In this document: piece by piece, positions 56,895 to 64,000 of the stretch
Position numbering within the stretch: position 1 is the first letter of the stretch
Layout of the letters: the number at the start of each line of letters is the position of its first letter
From: Serinicoccus kebangsaanensis
GTDB lineage: Bacteria > Actinomycetota > Actinomycetes > Actinomycetales > Dermatophilaceae
Reading direction: 5' to 3'
Length of the DNA: 64,000 nt
Assembly (NCBI RefSeq): GCF_008919445.1
Contig: NZ_VSLG01000002.1
Location: 62,001-126,000 of the forward strand
Program-made: the position numbers and the translations under genes
Notes under the pieces: generated by a model
Database searches by the model: none
What the model was told of the DNA's origin: nothing
Seen by the model: only the letters and a program-made list of their open reading frames with translations

Positions 56895-58540
56895 CGCAGG
56901 TGGCCGACCTGGCTGGGCGGGTCCGACGCCGGCTGGGCCGGGAGCTGGTGCGTGCCGGCCGCCGGCTGACCGGGCCTCCCGCCGCGCCCAGCGCCCCGGC
57001 GCCGGGTCCTGCCGCGGCCCCGGGGACGATCGACCTCGAGCTCTACGCACGCGACGCCGACCCGGACCGGGCCGCCGCGATCCGCAGCGGCGCCTTCGGG
57101 CACGGCTACCTCGTCCGGACCGGGACCGAGGTGGTGCTCCCGGGCTTCCTCGGGGACTGGCGCCGACAGCAGGTGGGTCCGCTCCACCTGCACCTCGCCC
57201 CCCGCACCCAGGTCACCGTCGCCGGGCCCGCGGACCCGGGGCAGGCCGACACCGTGGTCGTCCTCGGTCAGCCCGTCGACGTCGACCACGGCAGCACCGA
57301 CGTCGCGGCCATCGCGGGCCGGCTGCGGCGCACGCTCGCCCGGTCGGGTCCGGACGCCCTGGTGCGGGAGGCGGCATACCTCGCCGGCCGATGGACGCTG
57401 CTGGCCCTCGGCGGCGACTCCCGGTCACCCGTGCTGACGGTGCTGCCCGATGCCATGGCCAGCAGGCCGGTGTTCTACCGGGCCGACGTCGACGGGCTGA
57501 CCCTGGCCTCCTCGGAGATCCTGGTGGCGCTGGCACACGACCTGCCCCCGTCCCGGGCCGAGGCGGAGGCGGTCGCCCACGGGCAGCTGCTGCGCACCGG
57601 GGTGGTCCACAGCCCGGGGACGCTCACGGCGGTCGAGGAGGTGCTGCCCCTCGTCCCGAACTGCCTGCTGCGCGCCTCGCTCGGTCCCGACGGCGTGCCC
57701 GGACGGGTCCGGCACGAACGGTTCTGGCCGTTCGAGCAGCGCGCGGAGGAGACGGACCTCGGGGAGGTGGCCGGCGCGTTCGCCGACCGGATGCGGGAGC
57801 ACCTCCGGCTGCTGGGAGAGCTGGGACCGCTGTGGTGGAGTCTCACGGGAGGTCTGGACAGTCGCGTCACCCTCGCCCACAGCAGCCCGTCGGTCCTCAC
57901 CGGCACCTTCACCTACCTCAACCCCCGCGACCTGCAGCGGTCCCCGGAGGTCGCGGACGACCTGTTCGTCCCCAACCGGCTGGCCGCCGGGCTCGGCGTC
58001 CCGCACCGGGTGCTGCGATGGCGGCAGGCGGCCGACGGCACGGTCTTCGACCGGCTGCACCGGGCGACCTACCCGCTGCGCCGGGCGTCGCACGGCGCGG
58101 CTCACGCCATGTGGGCCGACCTGCCGGGGGACATCGTCCAGGTGCAGTCCAACGGCGGGGAGATCGGGACCACGAACACCCGGGCGCGCACGGACGAGCC
58201 GATCTCCCCGAGCGCCCTGGCGGCGCTCTGGCTCGGACCGATGGCACGGGACGTGCCGGGCTTCGCGCCGATCTTCGCCGACTGGGCCGAGCACGCGCAG
58301 TTCCGGGACGACCGGCTCCTGGGCTACGACCGGCACGACCTCTTCTACTGGGAGCACCGGATGGGCCGGTGGGGTCACCGCAAGTTCCTGGACGGCGACC
58401 TCGGGCACCGGCTGATGCTGCCCTTCAACGACCGGCGGCTGCTCGAGATCATGCACCGGTCGCCGATCGAGCAACGGGTCGGCAAGGAGCTCTACGCCCG
58501 CGTGCTGGACGGACGGCCCGACCTGGACGCCGACCGCTAG
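56891..58540 (+). CDS. Asparagine synthase-like protein
   Basis: The product is 549 residues. The central part matches the asparagine synthase PP-loop ATPase (SLTGGLDSRVTLAH, about residues 316-330), and the preceding region resembles its N-terminal domain (LPDAMASRPVFYRADVDGLTLASSE). The Cys2 nucleophile needed for glutamine hydrolysis is absent, so ammonia or another amine must be used, or the protein ligates an amino group to a sugar uronate. Such genes are common in surface glycan loci. GTG 56891 overlaps the preceding gene by 4 bp. Its end overlaps the convergent gene. Confidence 0.82.
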   Translation: MTQVADLAGRVRRRLGRELVRAGRRLTGPPAAPSAPAPGPAAAPGTIDLELYARDADPDRAAAIRSGAFGHGYLVRTGTEVVLPGFLGDWRRQQVGPLHLHLAPRTQVTVAGPADPGQADTVVVLGQPVDVDHGSTDVAAIAGRLRRTLARSGPDALVREAAYLAGRWTLLALGGDSRSPVLTVLPDAMASRPVFYRADVDGLTLASSEILVALAHDLPPSRAEAEAVAHGQLLRTGVVHSPGTLTAVEEVLPLVPNCLLRASLGPDGVPGRVRHERFWPFEQRAEETDLGEVAGAFADRMREHLRLLGELGPLWWSLTGGLDSRVTLAHSSPSVLTGTFTYLNPRDLQRSPEVADDLFVPNRLAAGLGVPHRVLRWRQAADGTVFDRLHRATYPLRRASHGAAHAMWADLPGDIVQVQSNGGEIGTTNTRARTDEPISPSALAALWLGPMARDVPGFAPIFADWAEHAQFRDDRLLGYDRHDLFYWEHRMGRWGHRKFLDGDLGHRLMLPFNDRRLLEIMHRSPIEQRVGKELYARVLDGRPDLDADR

Positions 58541-59781
58541 CGTCGGCCCGCGGGACGGCACCAGCGGTCGCACCCGACGACGGTGGGGGCCCAGCTGCCC
58601 GGCCGTGCCGAGCGGGACACGTGCGACTCGTGGTAGAGGCTCGGCGCCTCGTGGCTGCCGTGCAGCACCCCTGCGGGGCGGCCGGCCAGCAGATCCATGT
58701 CGAGCCGGTAGACGGCCCGCTCCCAGGCGCGGCCCATCACCTGGTCCTGGTCGGCCCGGATCCGCTGCTCCCCGCCGGGCGCCCGGGTGATCTCGCCGAG
58801 GACGATGCCGCCCGGCGTGTCGTAGACGTCGACCCGGACGAAGGGGACGCCCATGGCGCGGGACAGGTGCTCCGCGACCTCGATGATCTCCGGCAGCCGC
58901 GCAGGCACCGGGATCGTCTCGTCCACGGGCACGCCCGCGACCACCTGCCCGAGGTCGCTCCCGTCCGGCCGCAGGTAGCGCCGCACGTGCGCGCCCCCGG
59001 CTCCGTGCTCGCTCACCCGGCGCACCAGGACCTGCTGCGCCTCGCCGTAGCAGGCATACACCTTGATGTCGTCCGGGATCGGGACGGCCTCGTCCTGGAC
59101 GAGGAACTCCTCGGCGAAGAAGGGGCGCATCACCTTCCTCCGCGTGAGCAGGTCGCGCATCTGCTCCCGCACCTCGTCGGCGGTGTAGTCCCGGGCGCCG
59201 TCGGCGGTGCGCCACCGACCCTGGCCCTGCGCCAGCAGCGGGAGCACGCCACGGCTCGCCGCGCCGCCGTCGGACTTCACCACGAAGGCCTCCGGCAACC
59301 CGTCGAGGTCGATCTGCTCCGGCTCCTTCCAGGTGCCGTAGACGGTGGGGACGGCGATGCCATGACTCGCCGCCAGCCGGTAGTTGCGCAGCTTGAACGG
59401 GATCTGCCGCAGCGGGTGACGGTAGTGCGGGTCGAGCTCGCGCAGCTCGGACGTGGTGCGGCGCAGGGTGAGCAGCTGGCGCCGGAAGGAGGGCTCGGCA
59501 AGGTAGTCGTCGACGTCCACCAGGCTCGCGGCGTGACGCTGCACCGCGTCCAGCTCGGCGCGGGTCTCCTCGAGCTGCGCGGAGCGCGCCCCCTCCTGCG
59601 CGGTGAGCTCCTCGATCTGCGCGGCCTGCGCGGAGATGGTCTCCTCGTGGGCCGCGGACCGCGCTCCGGCGTCCTTCACCTCCTGCCGCCGGACCAGCAG
59701 CTCCTCCTGCTGCCGCGCCAGCGCGGCGTCCCGCCACGCGAGCTGGGGGATCGCCCCCGCGAGGCGTCGGCGCAGCGTCAT
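58537..59781 (-). CDS. ATP-grasp TupA-like ligase
   Basis: The product is 414 residues. An N-terminal coiled coil (QEELLVRRQEVKDAGARSA through QLEETRAELDAVQ, about residues 25-85) is followed by a TupA-type ATP-grasp region: DPHYRHPLRQIPFKLRNY, AFVVKSDGGAASRG, FAEEFLVQDEA, IKVYACYGE and FVRVDVYD. TupA is linked to teichuronopeptide formation, so a role in attaching amino acids to uronic acids is plausible but inferred. ATG 59781 overlaps the upstream stop by 4 bp. Confidence 0.8.
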   Translation of the reverse strand: MTLRRRLAGAIPQLAWRDAALARQQEELLVRRQEVKDAGARSAAHEETISAQAAQIEELTAQEGARSAQLEETRAELDAVQRHAASLVDVDDYLAEPSFRRQLLTLRRTTSELRELDPHYRHPLRQIPFKLRNYRLAASHGIAVPTVYGTWKEPEQIDLDGLPEAFVVKSDGGAASRGVLPLLAQGQGRWRTADGARDYTADEVREQMRDLLTRRKVMRPFFAEEFLVQDEAVPIPDDIKVYACYGEAQQVLVRRVSEHGAGGAHVRRYLRPDGSDLGQVVAGVPVDETIPVPARLPEIIEVAEHLSRAMGVPFVRVDVYDTPGGIVLGEITRAPGGEQRIRADQDQVMGRAWERAVYRLDMDLLAGRPAGVLHGSHEAPSLYHESHVSRSARPGSWAPTVVGCDRWCRPAGRR

Positions 59782-62700
59782 GCGGTCTCCTCCGGTCCGG
59801 TCTGCAGGTCGGGCGCGACCGCCGCGCCCCGGAGCTCGGCCTGCAGCTGCAGCGGCGCGGAGCCGTCCCACCAGGCCACATCGTGCCACCCCGCCGGCAC
59901 CGGGCCGAGGACCTCCGACGGCACGGCCTGGCCCTCGTCGTCCGACCTGTCCACCCAGCGTCCTCGGGTGAGGGCCCGGCCCAGGCCCTCCTGCCGCAGC
60001 ACCAGCCCGACCACCCCGGCGGGGGCATCGTCCAGCAACGCCTGCACGTCCAGCCCGTGGCTGCCGCCCTCGACGACGTGGCCGCGGAGCCAGCAGGACA
60101 GCGCCGCGTCCGTGGAGCCGGCGTGCACCAGGGTGAGCCGGTCCGCGCGCTCGCCGTCGGCCGGCGAGCGCATCGGGACGGCGACGACCTCCAGCCCGGC
60201 GCCCTCCACCGCGTCCGGGCCGGTGCCGTCGGGCCCCGGCCGCCCCGGTCGCAGCACCCAGCTGTCGGTGGCGGGGACCGGGTCCTCGCGCGCGGGACCG
60301 GCCGGCCGCAGCTCGGCCCGGACCCGCTCGACGAAGGTGCCCCGTGAGAAGCGCTCCCGGACCGCCTGCTCGGTGCGCCGGACCCGGTCGGCATAGGCCT
60401 CCGGGTCGGCGGCGTAGCGCGCCAGGAGCTCGTCCACCTCCTCCGGACGGGCGTAGTCCAGGGCGTCGCCGAAGGTCTCCCGGTGCTTCGGGTGCGCCAC
60501 GGTGAGGACGCCGCTCGCGGCGGCCTCCAGCACGGTCCGGCCGAAGGCCTCGTGCGCCTCCGGGTGGTCCAGGTAGACGTAGAAGTCGAGGCCGGCGAGG
60601 AACTCCGGGACGTCCTGGCTGCCGTGCTGCAGGATGCGCCAGTGGTCCGGCACGGTGGGCAGCTCTCCCTCGCCCGCCGCCTGCCGCCGGAGCTCGTCGA
60701 TCGTCCGGCTCCCGCCCAGCATGCGCACCTCGGCGGCAGGCAGCGAGGGCACGGAGTAGCCGCGCACGAGGTCGGTCCAGGCCGTCGGGAACTTGATCCG
60801 GTCGTCGCGGGAGTGCCGTCCCACCACGCAGCGGCCCTCCGGGGGTCGCCGGGTGCCGGCGCGCCAGGCGTCGACGTCGATCAGGCCGGGGCTGTCCCAG
60901 CTGGTCAACGGCAGATCGGGGTCGTGCTCGAGGAGCAGCCGACGGATCGTCGGGCTCTGCGGTACCCAGCGGACCGGGGCGCCGAACAGCTCGGTGGCCC
61001 GCTCGGTCACGTCGCCGGGCAGGTAGCGCGGGTCGCTGCCGTCGGGCTCCGAGGGCGCCTGGTTGGCCACCACCAGGGTCTGCCGCACCCGCGGTCGACG
61101 GGCCAGCCACGGGGGGTACTGCAGGATCGGCGGGTAGCGGACGAGGAGCAGGTCGATGTCCACGTCGTCGTCCGGGAGCACCCACCGCACGGCGCCGGAG
61201 CGCACCAGGTCGACGACGGGGGCGGCCAGGTCCTCGTCCTTGCTGCCCATGAAGCGCAGCGCCTCCAGGTGCATCACCCCGACCCGCAGGCCGTCGGCGA
61301 CGGCGGCCTCGATCTCCTCCATCATGGAGCGCTGCGGGCCGCCGAAGCGGCGCCAGTCCCCCGCCAGCACCAGGTCCAGGTGCGGTGGCGGCTCGAGCAG
61401 CGGGTGGGTCGCGCGGGCCCACCGGTGCGGCTCGGGGTAGGGCCGCGGACCGTCCGGGTCGAGGTAGGGGGAGGCGGCGCCGTCGAGGACCTCGCGGTGC
61501 CAGCTCGAGTACACCTGCTTGTAGGCGTGCCGGGCAGGATGCCGCCAGCCGTTGCCGAACTCGTCGGAGGACAACGTCTCGCCGCCGCCGCGCAGCAGCG
61601 TGGTGGTCTCGCGGATGTCGAGGATCGCGGTGCCGAAGGCCGCCTCCAGCCGCCGGGCGTGCTCGTTGTCCGCACCCTTGCGGGTGGGGTCGTAGAACCC
61701 GATCCGGGCGAGGGTCTCCGGGAGCCGGAACAGCACGGTGGGTGCCGACGCCTTGCGCGGGCGGTAGCCCACCCTGCTGAGCCGCAGGTCAGGGGTCAGC
61801 CGCACCCCCTGGGCGCGGGTCGCCATCACGCCGGGCCGGCGCAGCAGCGGCTGGGCGAGCAGCTCCAGCGTCTGCGGGTGCCACCAGTCGTCGGAGTCGA
61901 TGACGATGGCGAAGTCCCCGGTGGCCTGGCGCAGTGCCGTGTTGCGGGCACGGTAGGTCCCACCGTTGACCGCCTTGCGGATGACCCGGACCCGCTCGTC
62001 CAACGCCTCCGCCGCGGCCAGCACCTCGGCATACCTCCCCTCCGGACCGGCGCCGGAGGCGTCGTCGACGACGAGCAGCTCCAGGTTGGTCCAGGTCTGG
62101 GCGAGGACCGTGCGTGCGGCGGTCAGCAGACTCTCGTCTCGGCGGAAGGCACTCATCAGGACGCTGATCCGCTGGGGTGCGTCGATCGAGGGCCTCGGCT
62201 CCACCCTCAGCGTGTCCAGGTCAGGGCCGGTGCGCGGGTCCGGGGCGAGGACGGGCGCCAGTGCAGGCCCGTGCAGCGCCTCGTCGAAGGCCTGCACCCA
62301 CCTGTCCAGATCCGCCTCGGCGCCCTCCGGCAGCACCGCGGGATGGAGGGAGTCCGCCAGGACGGCGGCCCCGACGTCGCGGCGCACCCGGGGGTCGTGG
62401 GCCAGCTCCCGCGCGCCCTCGAGGTCTCCCGCGAAGAGCCGCAGCTGGGCGAGCACCTCGACGTGCTCGGACCGCAGCTCGGGCCAGACCGGGTCCCGGA
62501 CGACGACCTCGTAGAGCGCCCGGGCGACCGCCTGGTCGACGGGTTCGGCCAGCTGGACGGCGAGCACCCGGGCGTAGTCGGCGATCCGCTCCGGGACCCC
62601 GCCCGGAGGGAGGTGGTGCCGAGCGGCACCCGAGTCCTCCAGCGCCCACCCGTCGAGCTGCGCCGGCGTGCGCCCCGGCCAGGCCAGCTCGGCCAGCACC

Positions 62701-62828
62701 TCCCGCGCGTGCACCGAGCGGGTCCGCAGCGCGGTGGCGACGAGCGCCCTGGGGTGGCGGCCCTCGGCGATGCGTGCGTAGGCCCGGGTGACCGCCGCCC
62801 GCCCGGGGGCGCCGGCCGGGTCACTCAC
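59778..62828 (-). CDS. Large bifunctional glycosyltransferase (GT2 plus GT4-like)
   Basis: The product is 1016 residues. Residues 1-215 are helical and unassigned. Residues 221-440 form a GT2 domain (RISVLMSAFRRDESLLTAAR; DSDDWW metal-binding motif near 312). Residues about 480-860 look like a GT-B enzyme (DLVLAGDWRRFGGPQRSM; HPEAHEAFGRTVLEAAASGV as the donor motif). The last 150 residues are beta-rich. Having two transferases in one chain suggests it builds a disaccharide repeat. GTG 62828 overlaps the preceding gene by 8 bp. Confidence 0.85.
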   Translation of the reverse strand: MSDPAGAPGRAAVTRAYARIAEGRHPRALVATALRTRSVHAREVLAELAWPGRTPAQLDGWALEDSGAARHHLPPGGVPERIADYARVLAVQLAEPVDQAVARALYEVVVRDPVWPELRSEHVEVLAQLRLFAGDLEGARELAHDPRVRRDVGAAVLADSLHPAVLPEGAEADLDRWVQAFDEALHGPALAPVLAPDPRTGPDLDTLRVEPRPSIDAPQRISVLMSAFRRDESLLTAARTVLAQTWTNLELLVVDDASGAGPEGRYAEVLAAAEALDERVRVIRKAVNGGTYRARNTALRQATGDFAIVIDSDDWWHPQTLELLAQPLLRRPGVMATRAQGVRLTPDLRLSRVGYRPRKASAPTVLFRLPETLARIGFYDPTRKGADNEHARRLEAAFGTAILDIRETTTLLRGGGETLSSDEFGNGWRHPARHAYKQVYSSWHREVLDGAASPYLDPDGPRPYPEPHRWARATHPLLEPPPHLDLVLAGDWRRFGGPQRSMMEEIEAAVADGLRVGVMHLEALRFMGSKDEDLAAPVVDLVRSGAVRWVLPDDDVDIDLLLVRYPPILQYPPWLARRPRVRQTLVVANQAPSEPDGSDPRYLPGDVTERATELFGAPVRWVPQSPTIRRLLLEHDPDLPLTSWDSPGLIDVDAWRAGTRRPPEGRCVVGRHSRDDRIKFPTAWTDLVRGYSVPSLPAAEVRMLGGSRTIDELRRQAAGEGELPTVPDHWRILQHGSQDVPEFLAGLDFYVYLDHPEAHEAFGRTVLEAAASGVLTVAHPKHRETFGDALDYARPEEVDELLARYAADPEAYADRVRRTEQAVRERFSRGTFVERVRAELRPAGPAREDPVPATDSWVLRPGRPGPDGTGPDAVEGAGLEVVAVPMRSPADGERADRLTLVHAGSTDAALSCWLRGHVVEGGSHGLDVQALLDDAPAGVVGLVLRQEGLGRALTRGRWVDRSDDEGQAVPSEVLGPVPAGWHDVAWWDGSAPLQLQAELRGAAVAPDLQTGPEETA

Positions 62829-63240
62829 CGGGGTCGCGGGGGTGCTCCGGCGCCGGACCCGAGCGGGGCAGCTGGGCCAGCGCGTGCTCGAGGGTCGTCT
62901 GCATCCGGTCCAGCCGTCCGGTGTACTGCGCCTGCATCACCCGCACCACCCCGAGGACGTCGTCCTGCGTCGGAGCCGGGGCCCGGTGCCGGGGGGCACT
63001 GGGCGCCGGGGCGACGACGGGCTGAGCGCCCGACCGCCGGATCTCGTCGCGCAGGTAGTTGCGCAGGGTCCGGGTCCGCCGCCAGGTGTCGACCTGGACC
63101 ACCAGGATGAGCGCACCGAAGACGCCGGCAGCCAGGCTGACCAGGACCCACTGCTCCTGCCACGTCCCGACCACGAGGAGCAGCGTCAGCAGCCCGGCCA
63201 CGAGGGCACCGGCGGCCAGGACCAGGCGCGGGTTCGACAT
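62821..63240 (-). CDS. Small membrane protein with cytoplasmic tail
   Basis: This 139-residue protein has two predicted helices (LVLAAGALVAGLLTLLLVVG; WVLVSLAAGVFGALILVVQV) followed by an Arg-rich segment and a Pro-rich, then helical tail (LGVVRVMQAQYTGRLDRMQT). The family is not recognised. It starts the minus-strand three-gene group with the bifunctional glycosyltransferase and the TupA-like ligase, and may anchor them at the membrane (inference). Confidence 0.7.
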   Translation of the reverse strand: MSNPRLVLAAGALVAGLLTLLLVVGTWQEQWVLVSLAAGVFGALILVVQVDTWRRTRTLRNYLRDEIRRSGAQPVVAPAPSAPRHRAPAPTQDDVLGVVRVMQAQYTGRLDRMQTTLEHALAQLPRSGPAPEHPRDPGE

Positions 63241-63408
63241 GGCGACCTTCCGGTGGGCAAGAGAGGGCTGAGCGTGCGTGCCGCGAGCCTCGCCACCATA
63301 GCAAGGCAGCCGCCTCTCGCCGGACCCCGCGGGCTAGGCTGGCGGGGACGATCCTGGGGTGGTCACGGCCCCCGCCACGAGGTCCTGAGCGACCGGGAGA
63401 GGAGCACG

Positions 63409-64000
63409 GTGTCCGGCACCCTCGACGCGGTCCTGGTCCCCCCCGGCGCGGGTGCACCGGGCGCCTGGACCACCACGCAGCTCACCGCGATCGCGCGCGA
63501 GCGCCCCGACGCCCTGGCCCAGCTCGGTCTGCGCACGACGAGCCCGTCGTGCGCCGACGCGCTCGCCCTGGTGGCCACGCGTGGTCGGCTCGACGCCAGG
63601 ACCCTGGCCGCCGCTCTCCCCGACGCCGCCGGGACGGTGGTCGACCCGCGGGCAGCAGCCGCCCTGGCGCAGCTGTGGGCCGGCGTGCGCCAGGGGCCGG
63701 GAGCCCCGGGTGGCACCGAGCGGCCCGACCTGCTGGGCGCCGGCGCGGATCTGTATGCCGTGCTGCTCGAGGTGGGAGCGCTGCCGGAGGTCGCGGCGCA
63801 CCACCAGGGCGCGGGCCAGGCGATGTTCCTCGCCGGGCGGCACGCGCTGCTGCGACGGGAGCTTCCCCGCCTCCCGCTGCTGCCGGACGACGTCCGGCAC
63901 GACCTGGTCACCGATCTCGCCCACCCCGCCCTGTCCGGCGCCGACGGCGAGGAGGAGTGGGTCCGGCTGCTGTCCCAGCCCTTCGTCGACGCGGGGCTGG
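63409..64000 (+). CDS. Unknown protein (partial, runs off the window)
   Basis: An open frame from GTG 63409, preceded by GAGAGGAG, runs to the right edge (197 codons) with typical high third-position GC. The sequence is Ala/Leu-rich and helical (TQLTAIARERPDALAQLGL; LAGRHALLRRELPRLPLLPDD). It resembles the helical N-terminal domains that precede glycosyltransferases in this locus, such as residues 1-215 of the bifunctional enzyme, but no catalytic motif is visible in the part present. It diverges from the small membrane protein gene. Confidence 0.6.
   Translation, partial: MSGTLDAVLVPPGAGAPGAWTTTQLTAIARERPDALAQLGLRTTSPSCADALALVATRGRLDARTLAAALPDAAGTVVDPRAAAALAQLWAGVRQGPGAPGGTERPDLLGAGADLYAVLLEVGALPEVAAHHQGAGQAMFLAGRHALLRRELPRLPLLPDDVRHDLVTDLAHPALSGADGEEEWVRLLSQPFVDAGL

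Noticed and set aside
57391-60396. Long open frames on both strands across the asparagine synthase-like and ATP-grasp genes
   Set aside because: They cross the convergent ends of two real genes and contain no motif; the accepted genes have PP-loop and ATP-grasp signatures.

Overview
The window comes from a high-GC actinobacterial chromosome. Coding DNA is rich in G/C at third positions and GTG starts are frequent. The ribosomal/replication block rpsF-ssb-rpsR-rplI and a dnaB gene lie within 25 kb of each other, an arrangement usual near the origin in Actinobacteria. The overall gene style (Mrp antiporter, Tat-secreted glycosidase, teichuronic-type glycan genes) fits Micrococcales, perhaps an Intrasporangiaceae/Ornithinimicrobiaceae-like bacterium; this placement is inference.

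Layout. 1-2183: a flavoprotein-methyltransferase fusion (cut by the window edge) diverging from an XRE-cupin regulator across a shared palindromic operator. 2380-11013: single genes, namely a secreted metallophosphoesterase, a VOC protein, a GNAT, an APH-type kinase, a very clear 2,2-dialkylglycine decarboxylase, an ArsR-VOC pair, a frameshifted RibD/DHFR-like gene, a methyltransferase and a NarL-type response regulator whose sensor kinase survives only as a C-terminal stub. About 11130-24300: a lower-GC accessory block that begins where the kinase stub stops. It holds (on the minus strand) a tightly overlapping HAD / RecD-like helicase-nuclease / HEPN operon, a small zinc-ribbon gene, a complete type I restriction system (hsdM-hsdS-hsdR) and a Cys-rich small protein. 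I regard this as a defence island, and the HAD-helicase-HEPN unit is the best candidate here for an undescribed system.

24306-27386: dnaB carrying two inteins, one a 141-residue class 3 mini-intein in the Walker A loop and one a 427-residue class 1 intein with a LAGLIDADG endonuclease. 27387-29026: a DnaA-box-like cluster and a MATE transporter. 29030-36168: an autoregulated LacI-controlled operon for uptake and phosphorolysis of a (probably mannose-containing) oligosaccharide. 36302-37252: an AbiEi/DUF559-like protein flanked by palindromic repeats. 37501-43621: Mrp (Mnh) Na+/H+ antiporter operon. 43899-47601: osmoprotectant ABC importer. 47780-49528: rplI, rpsR, ssb, rpsF. 49799-64000: a cell-surface glycan locus with two nucleotide-sugar dehydrogenases, an ABC polysaccharide exporter, several glycosyltransferases, an asparagine-synthase-like enzyme and a TupA-like ATP-grasp ligase, suggesting an amide-decorated acidic polysaccharide.

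Two chromosome-scale patterns recur: a family of about 50-bp palindromes centred on CCATGG placed mainly at convergent gene ends, and a strong excess of the heptamer GTATGCC/GGCATAC that is missing from the 11-17 kb accessory segment.
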